Positions 57,109 to 64,000 of a DNA stretch of 64,000 nt are shown in pieces. The DNA comes from Chenopodium formosanum (taxonomy: Eukaryota; Streptophyta; Magnoliopsida; Caryophyllales; Amaranthaceae), in assembly GCA_024500155.1 (NCBI GenBank), contig CM044862.1, positions 42,976,001-43,040,000 of the forward strand, in the 5' to 3' direction. Below the pieces are notes generated by a model. That model had not been told where the DNA came from. It was given only the letters and a program-made list of their open reading frames with translations, and did no database searches. Position numbers and translations under genes: made by a program. Every line of letters begins with the position of its first letter. Positions within the stretch are counted from its first letter, which is position 1.

Positions 57109-58299
57109 TTTAAGAAGACAAAAGTTGAGATGAATGTATGGAAGCTCCTGGCAACGTCTCGAGAACATAGGTTGGCTGTGATGAACGCATTGGATAAAAT
57201 CGGGATAGATTCTGACACAACTCCTGAGGGACTAGCTAATTTCCTCACAAGTGACCTCCCTAGTCCGATTAATCTAATCACTTTCTCTGATAATGATTTA
57301 CCCCTAGAAGGTGACAAACACTACAAGGCGTTAAACCTCACGGTAGTCTGCAAAAGAATGAATGTTCCCATGACTCTTGTAGACAATGGATCGGCTATCA
57401 ATGTCTGTCCACTTAGGACTGCGAGAATGCTTGGCATAAGGGATGAGGATTTAACTCCGTCCACACAAGGAATAAGAGCTTAAGACAATACTCGACGTCA
57501 AGCTCTTGGCAAAATAACCCTAAATGTGACGGCAGGAGCAATAGAACATGCTACTACTTTTCAAGTGGTAGACATCAAAGCCTCATTCAATCTGTTGTTA
57601 GGACGCCCTTGGCTCCATGATCTAAAGGCCGTCCCTTCATCTCTCCACCAACAAGTAAAAGCCATAGTTGGAGGAATTCCAATCACTATTGACGCTTCGC
57701 CGATGAGGATCAAATCAATAGAAAATCCAATTATCAATGTGGAGCACGACGAAGATGACGAAGACCTATGGGGCTTTAACGAAGAAGTCTCCTTAATCCA
57801 AGAGGATGAAAGGACATCTCTTTGCCACGACCCCCATTCTAACATGATTATCAATACCATGCTGAAGAAACAAGGACACTTCCCTGGGATGACCTTAGGA
57901 AAGAAGAAGGGAATAGCAAAGTCAATGGAGTCACCTGGCCTCCCTAAACTAGATACTTTCGGACTTGGTTTCGAACCGACTCGAAAAGATCTCAAGCGAG
58001 TCCAGGACAAGTTGAAAGCATGTAAGGACGCTCGCATTCAAAAGAAAGCAATTCCAATGGATCAGTACCCTCTTACGCTTAATGGTCAGTTTATAAAAGC
58101 AGGAGAGGACTATCCATGCCATGAATTTCCCGAACCATTTGTTGTAAATGGCATACGACAACCAGGATTCGAGATTTTCTTGGATTGCTACTTCACTGAC
58201 GAAATCCCAACTCCCGTCCATAAGGAGAAAGAACCCCCATGCTTTGACTTTAACGTCATGGGATTACTGTTTGGGCGAGAAAAGAATAAGCCAGCTTAA
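57109..58299 (+). pseudogene. Protease and G-patch-like region, element D
   Basis: Aspartic protease with the variant active site VDNGSAINVCP (57379-57411; DNG instead of DSG/DTG) and FNLLLGRPWLHDLKAVPSSL. A G-patch-like segment MLKKQGHFPGMTLGKKKGI lies at about 57859-57915. Stops at 57481 (TAA) and 58297 (TAA). Protease processes the polyprotein; the G-patch-like part is common in Ogre-type proteins and of unclear role. Confidence 0.85.
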
Positions 58300-60294
58300 G
58301 AGGAAGATAACTCCTCACTCATTCAAACGGTCCTACAAAACGAAAACTTCGACCCCTCAAAGCTAATTACTCCAGCTAAAGGATCACTGCAAGGGTGGCG
58401 CAGGACTATAAAGGTGACTACTCCGAGTGGAAGGAAGATATCAATCACGACAGGGCAAGGGCCGATGTTTGAAGAATCGTCAGAGTTAGAGTCTGAGTCA
58501 GAGTCTTTCCCTTTAGAATCCTCTAAGTCTCTAGCAATAATGCCTCCCCTTCCTATTTCTTCTCCTAGGATAGTTAGTAATCCAGTCCCTGAGGACATAT
58601 CACTCTTTGATGTAATGATCTCAGAGTATAATAATATCTCTCATTCTCCTTACTTCTCGTGTTCTTCCCTAACCCAAGATGACGAATATTGCTTAGCTAA
58701 CGATAAAAAAGATAAAGAAATTATTAAACAATGGAAACACTTGAAAAGAAAACACCAGTAATTGAAGAGACCGAAACAGTTGACATCTCAAATGATTCAA
58801 CTCATAAAAGAGAAGTTAAAATCGGACTAACATTGAATAAACAAGAAAGAACCGATTTAATTAACTTGCTTAAAGAATTTATCGATGTATTTGCTTGGTC
58901 ATATGAAGATATGCAAAGCATTAACAGAGAAATAGCTCAACACACTATACCATTAATCCAAGGAATGAAACCTGTAAAACAAAAGTTGCGTCGAATGAAA
59001 CCCGACGTAGCACTTAAAATAAAAGAAGAAGTTCAAAAACAAATAACTGCAGGTTTCATCAAAGTATCCAAATACCCCGAATAGGTCGCCAACGTCGTCC
59101 CAGTTCCAAAGAAATATGGAAGGGTAAGGATGTGTGTCGACTATCGAGATCTAAATAAGGCAAGTCCAAAGGACGGCTTCCCTTTGCCACACATCGATAT
59201 TCTGGTAGACAACACGACAAATCACGCGCTTCTCTCATTCATGGACGGATATGCAGGGTACAATCAGATTCTCATGGCAGAAGAAGACATGAAGAAAACG
59301 ACCTTCATCACACCGTGGGGCACTTACTGTTACACGGTAATGCCATTTGGGTTGAAAAACGCAGGTGCTACTTACCAACGTGCAACAACCGCCTTACTCC
59401 ATGACATGATGCACAAAGAAGTTGAAGTATATGTCGACGAAATGATTGTGAAATCAAAGGACCGTCCAGGCCATCAAGTAGCCTTAAGGAAATTTTTCGA
59501 AAGGCTAAGAAAGTACAATATGAGGTTGAATCCATCAAAATGTGCTTTTGGAGTCACCTCAGGCAAGCTCTTGGGATACGTCATAAGCTCTAGAGGAATA
59601 GAGATAGATCCAACCAAGATTAAAGCAATCATGTTGATGCCACCGCCCAAGACCGAGAAACAGATTCGAGGATTTATTGGCCGGTTGCAATACATAAGTA
59701 GGTTCATATCAAAACTAACAACGATATGTGAGCCAATCTTCAAAAAGCTCAAGAAGAATGTACCAGTAATATGGGATGATGAGTGTCAAAAAGCCTTTGA
59801 CAGGATCAAAGCCTATCTTGCAAATCCTCCCGTATTAGCGCTAGCACTTCCCGGAATACCTCTTAGGTTATATTTGACGGTTACCAAAGAGACAATGGGA
59901 GCCATGGTAGCACAAGAGGTAGAAAACAAAGAGAATGCAATCTATTACTTAAGTAAGAAGATGCTCGAATACGAAACACGCTATACACCACTCGAGAAAT
60001 TGTGCGTCGCTTTGGTATGGGCCACAACTAAGTTGAGACATTACATGTTGGTGCATACCGTTTTCGTAGTATCCCGATTGGATCCACTCAAATATCTGTT
60101 TGAGAAATCAACACTCAATGGACGAATTTCAAGATGGATAGTCAACTTAGCTCAGTTCGATGTACGGTTTATGCCACAAAAAGCTATTAAAGGATCTGTG
60201 GTGTTAGACTTTCTGGCAGACTTTCCAATAGAAGACTCGACACCGATACAGGACAATGAATTTCCAGATGAAGATTTGTTGGTCACTGAAGATG
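58300..60294 (+). pseudogene. Reverse transcriptase and RNase H, element D
   Basis: A Ser/acidic linker (58414-58761) is in gag's frame. A frame change lies between 58680 and 58760, and pol continues in the frame starting 58731. RT motifs: FIDVFAWSYEDM, CVDYRDLNKASPKDGFPLP, FMDGYAGYNQI, VMPFGLKNAGATYQR, and YVDEMIVKS with Glu in place of the second catalytic Asp. RNase H: YYLSKKMLEYETRYTPLEKL and LRHYMLVHTVFVVSRLDPL. TAG 59082-59084 replaces an expected Trp. The altered YxDD and the stops make it inactive. Confidence 0.9.
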
Positions 60295-60980
60295 ATACTT
60301 GGACCTTGTATTTCGACGGAGCCTAAAACCAAAAGGGATGTGGTGTCGGAGTGCTACTAGTATCACCTAAAGAAGAACACGTTCCCATCTCAATAAAGCT
60401 TGATTTCGACGTTACCAACAACGCTGCTGAATGTGAAGCATGTGTGGTAGGCCTTGAAAAAGCCCTGGCATTGGGAGTAAAAAGGTTAAGGATATTCGGA
60501 GATTCCTCTTTGATTATCAATCAAATATCTAAAAGGTGGAAAGTAAGGAGCGAAAGCCTAGCCCTTTACCAAACTTATCTGGAAACTCTTACCGATCAGT
60601 TGGAGAAGGTAGAATACACATACCTACCTAGAGAAGAAAACCAATTTGCTGATGCCTTGGCAAGATTAGCCTCAATGGTTAGGATTCCCACGGATATCGA
60701 GCAAATGCCTCTAACTATCGAAAAAAGGCACAAACCAGCATATATACAGGCTATAGAAGATGACGACCCAGTCCAAGAAGAAGAAGAAGAACAAGAAGAA
60801 GAACAATGGTACACTGACATTCTCAACTATGTCACCCATGGAGAATACCCTCCTCATGCTGACAAAAGAGCAAAAGCGAGCATTAAGACTTTTGGCTTCT
60901 CAATATGTACTCAGAGACAACGAGCTACTAAAAGGGTACCTAAAGGTCGAGCTCTCCTATGTGTAGGAAAGGTGGATGCA
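60295..60980 (+). pseudogene. Archaeal-type RNase H, element D
   Basis: TWTLYFDGA, TAA 60324-60326, then GCGVGVLLVSPKEEH, NNAAECEACVVGLEKAL, RIFGDSSLIINQI and EENQFADALARLASMV. The acidic residues of the fold are retained. The second RNase H confirms Tat/Ogre membership. A Glu-rich stretch encoded by a GAA run follows (about 60775-60815). Confidence 0.9.
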
Positions 60981-62050
60981 CAAAGAATAATGAGAATGGT
61001 CAACAAAGGAATCTGTGGAACTCATGTAAATGGAAAAATGTTAGTCTAGAAAATAATGCGAGATGGGTATTATTGGACTACCATGAATAGGGACTGCCAT
61101 CAATATGTGAAAAGATGTCCTAAGTGTCAAATTTATGCCAATTTACAACATGTTCCTCCATCTTTGCTCTACACCTACACATCACCATGGCCATTCTCTA
61201 CATGGGGGATTGACATAATTGGCAAAATCACTCCCCCAGGGGCAGGAGGCCACGAATTTATTCTAGTAGCAATTGATTACTTTACAAAGTGGGTTGAAGC
61301 GCAATCATACGCTAAACTCACTGCAAAACATGTAGCACTCTTTATCGAGAGAAATATCATTTGTCGATATGGAGTCCCACATGAAATGATAAGTGACAAT
61401 GGAACTCACTTTTCAAGCCGAATGTGAAGAATTGCTACATAAATATGGTATCCAACTTCATCATTCGTCCCCTTATAGACCTCAAGCAAACGGAGCAGTT
61501 GAGGCAGCTAATAAGTATTTAAAGACTATCATCGAGAAAATGACAGAAAATTACAAAGATTGGCCTGACAAGCTCCACTTTGCAATGTGGGGTTATCGCA
61601 CGTCAATCCGTACGTCAACAGGAAATACACCATTTTCTTTGGTATATGGAATGGATGTCGTACAACCTATCGACCTAGAAATACCATCTCTACGCATTGC
61701 GCTAGAGAGTAAACTTGATGAAGTCGAATGGACTAGGGCACGATAAGAAGAATTGATGCTACTCGACGAAAAACGACTAGAAGCTCTACATCACACTCAG
61801 TGCTATCAAACTCGTATGGCTAGACATTTTAATAAGAAGGTCAAGACAAGAAAACAAAATAGGAGATTTGGTATTAAAAGCACTAAGGAAAAATGTTTTA
61901 GATCCAAGGGGAAAGTTTAGACCTAACTGGTCTTGCCCCTACATTGTCAAAACAATCCTGTCAGGTGGTGTAGCAAAATTAACTGATATGGATGGCAATG
62001 AATTCTCAAACATGACCAATCTTGACCAACTTAAAAAATACTACCCATAA
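60981..62050 (+). pseudogene. Integrase, element D
   Basis: HHCC finger: H of GTHVNGK, H of DCHQYVKRCPKCQIY with the CPKC pair. Catalytic D in WGIDIIG, D in ISDNGTHF and E in NGAVEAANKYL are all visible. TAG at 61047-61049, a one-base gain at about 61409, TAA at 61744 and another shift near 61800 break it. The C-terminal part ends NLDQLKKYYP with TAA at 62048-62050. Confidence 0.9.
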
Positions 62051-62079
62051 TTACTTGAGTAGGACACTCAAGAGAGATA

Positions 62080-62137
62080 CGTTCGGCCTGATTCCTTAGA
62101 AAAGGATACGTAGGCAACCCTTTACGGGTGCGACCAC
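62080..62137 (+). other. Conserved post-pol motif (element D copy)
   Basis: CGTTCGGCCTGATTCCTTAG, GGATACGTAGGCAACC and GGTGCGACCAC, 30 bp after the integrase stop. It matches element E 40215-40272. Confidence 0.7.
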
Positions 62138-62199
62138 TTTATTTTTCAACATCTCCGCGTTCCAGAATCAACTAGAAGTCAACAAAAAGTCAGAAAACT

Positions 62200-62325
62200 A
62201 TTGGCGTCGCAGAATAGAGTCTGGCGCCTGCCACAAGCCATTAGCGCCAGACGATGGTATTGGCGCCTGGCGCCAGACCGCAATAGCTGGCGCCAAACTG
62301 CAGTCACTGGCGCCAATTCAGTTAT
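62200..62325. repeat. GGCGCC island (element D, after pol)
   Basis: About ten GGCGCC/AGCGCC cores, e.g. TTGGCGCCTGGCGCCAG, of the same kind as in the leader and LTR. Confidence 0.75.
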
Positions 62326-62568
62326 AAAATCTGGGCGAATTTTGGTATTTTTTCGGAAAATTTTCGACTTCCGTACTCGAAAAATTTCTGGAAATTTTTT
62401 TTTTTTCGATTTTCATTGCTTTAATAAAATAAATTTAAAGTAATAATTTAATTGAAAGCTGAAATTTCATTAATAAAATAAAACTACATTGTTAATGGAA
62501 TTTAAATAAGGCTGAAATAAATTAACTTTAAATAAACAATCTAATAAATCTAAAGCTAAGCATTGTTT

Positions 62569-64000
62569 TTAATCTTTCTTTTCCTTCTTTGCTCTTTTCC
62601 AATTCTTTTCTATTTCCTCCTCTTCATCCATTACTTTAGCTAGTAGGCATCCTTTAGAGGACCTACATTCAATTTTGGAATAGATTGTTTCCCCTTCAGC
62701 TAGCACCCCATGCTTCTTTTCCACCCAAACCTTTTTGTCTGTGGTGGTAGCTTTCCTTTTCCCCTTGTATTTAGTAGAATTCTTCTTCTAAGGCATTGTA
62801 GGTGTTTTGAATTCAATTCTTGCACCTAAGCGTTCTTTAGCCGGTGTCACCCTGTCACCTAGACGATTCTTCACATCGGTTCTACCCTGATCAATTGAAG
62901 ACTTCTTCAACAACCACTTCTTTACATCATTAGGTAAAGAAGGGGGAACCTTTTGGGTAATCACTTCCCTTAAAGGTCTAGCGCTTCAATAAGTGTCAAA
63001 TCTATCTACTTCTTGAGAAACGGGGTACTCATAGGGGGGACGAAGATCTCCGGAAGGAATATTTTGAAGCAAGCAATATTGTCTTTTTACCCTGCAGGGA
63101 TAATAATATGTTACACGAGACAAGCTTGGGATATGGAAGAAAGGTTGCTTGTTAACACCAACCATCCTTCTTATTTTCCACCATAGGATGACCCACTTGA
63201 TAGTAAAATCACGTGATTCAAAGACTATTCTCCACCCGTGGCGCCCAATTTTAGGGATGCGCTTCTTCCTTCTCACGAAGCAAGTGGGAGTATAATTTTC
63301 AATGTCGTCCGGAGGGCTAATTAATCCTAGCCTCTCCATTAGCCACATCTGTAAAAAAATTGCAATGCAAATAAATTATTATCACAATACAAAAATATAT
63401 TTTTTTGATTTCTGTAATTAAAAATATTATTTTCTACCTGTAATAAAATTGGAGAGCCGCGAAGAGGCGCTTTTGGGTCCCTTTTCAATTCATCTAGACT
63501 AATCATGGTCTCTCCAAATATCAATGGCATTGGAGTTCTCCCTGATTCAATTTGTTCTAGTATAGTGGTTATAATTGATTGACCCTCGTTATTTTTACCA
63601 CTACTAAGACAATATTGATTGAGCATGCAAAATAAGAACGCCCTTCTTCTATATATATGAAAAGATTTAGAAAGCGGTTTATCAAAATAATAGCGTGCGA
63701 TTCTTTCAGGTTAACTACATTGCCATCTACTATTTTTGATAAATCCCTTTCCTTCAAATTAAAGAAGCGCTCAAAATCCTTATAGTAATATGCATCTACT
63801 CTAGGGATTACTACCAGATCTATTGCAGGGAAGCCTAAGATAGCACCAAATTCCTCTAACAAAGGGCTAATTTCATCATACCCTATTCTGAAACAATGTG
63901 TATCGGTATTCCAAAATTCTTAAGCAGTATGTATGAAGTCTATGTCTAAATCTACCCCTTTGATGCCATAAATTCCCCACAACTGAAATAAATCCAATTC
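62569..64000 (-). pseudogene. DUF7745-like antisense gene of element D (partial, spliced, broken)
   Basis: From the right edge on minus: EFWNTDTHCFRIGYDEISPL and LLEEFGAILGFPAID (first exon), a frameshift near 63625, then TPMPLIFGETMISLDELKRD and GSPILLQ before donor CAG|GTAGAA (63438/63437). Acceptor TTTTTACAG at 63350-63349. The next exon starts ATGTGGCTAATGG, with RIPKIGRHGWRIVFES, VNKQPFFHIPSLSRVTYYYP and RQYCLLQNIPSGDLRPP. It continues through TGA near 62988 and TAG near 62793 to a Lys/Glu-rich end with TAA at 62571-62569. The order matches DUF7745 proteins, which belong with plant mobile domain proteins. It opposes pol, like the accessory genes of A, B and F, but is unrelated in sequence. 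TAA near 63918 also interrupts it. Confidence 0.7.

Larger units (their letters stand above)
51531..64000 (+). mobile_element. Element D: Ogre-like Ty3/gypsy retrotransposon (3' LTR outside window)
   Basis: 5' LTR (51531-53516), PBS, long leader, gag, protease with G-patch-like segment, RT, RNase H, archaeal-type RNase H, integrase (to 62050), a post-pol motif and an antisense DUF7745-like gene that leaves the window. It is inserted in element F. Many stops and shifts make it defective. Confidence 0.9.

Noticed and set aside
58680..58760. Spliced intron between protease and RT as in classical Ogre elements
   Set aside because: The frame changes here, but no convincing donor/acceptor pair was found and a simple shift in a decayed element explains it equally well.

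Overview
The window is nuclear DNA from a eudicot plant, judged from the families present (Tat-lineage Ty3/gypsy and Ale-type copia retrotransposons, plant MITEs, one plant cell-wall glycosyltransferase gene). I cannot name the species. It is gene-poor and dominated by nested LTR retrotransposons. The only clearly functional host gene is an intronless GATL-type glycosyltransferase at 20167-21231 (+).

Layout. 1-18705 is a three-level nest. The oldest element, A (Tat/Retand-like, +), has lost its 5' half beyond the left window edge and resumes at 10441 in the middle of reverse transcriptase. Inside A sits G (Ogre-like, +, about 2-kb LTR), of which 1-1923 and 8127-10440 are visible. Inside G sits C (1924-8126, -), a young pol-less element with 458-bp LTRs and a 5-bp target-site duplication. 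18706-23777 is host DNA with the GATL gene between two copies of one MITE, plus a small hAT-like element. 23778-31698 is element B (-), complete with target-site duplication, carrying gag-protease and an accessory gene but no RT/RNase H/integrase. It probably sits in an intron of a minus-strand host gene. 34655-36225 is an Ale-type copia fragment joined to E (about 36217-44160, +), a large Ogre-related derivative without gag-pol. 44161-47224 is AT-rich with copia-LTR-like sequence. 47225-51530 is element F (-), related to A and B, cut by element D (51531 to the right edge, +), a degenerate but nearly complete Ogre-like element with gag, protease, RT, two RNase H domains and integrase.

Main result. 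A, B and F each carry an accessory gene antisense to gag-pol, with its own TATA box and six exons. Splice sites and phases (1-0-1-0 between coding exons) can be read in all three copies, and exon lengths add up to whole codons. The product has a conserved domain resembling the 'putative gypsy type transposon' family, a coiled coil and an acidic tail. One of its two possible starts, directly after a conserved 3' splice site, gives an N-terminus whose majority consensus is M-ARTKQTA, identical to residues 1-7 of the histone H3 tail. About 290-350 bp beyond the antisense stop codon (and also in C, which lacks the gene) lies a three-stem hairpin with compensatory base changes. D carries a different spliced antisense gene (DUF7745/plant-mobile-domain-like), and G has a fragment of a related one. 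Antisense accessory genes are known for the Tat lineage; the H3-like N-terminus and the covarying hairpin are not things I can recall being described.
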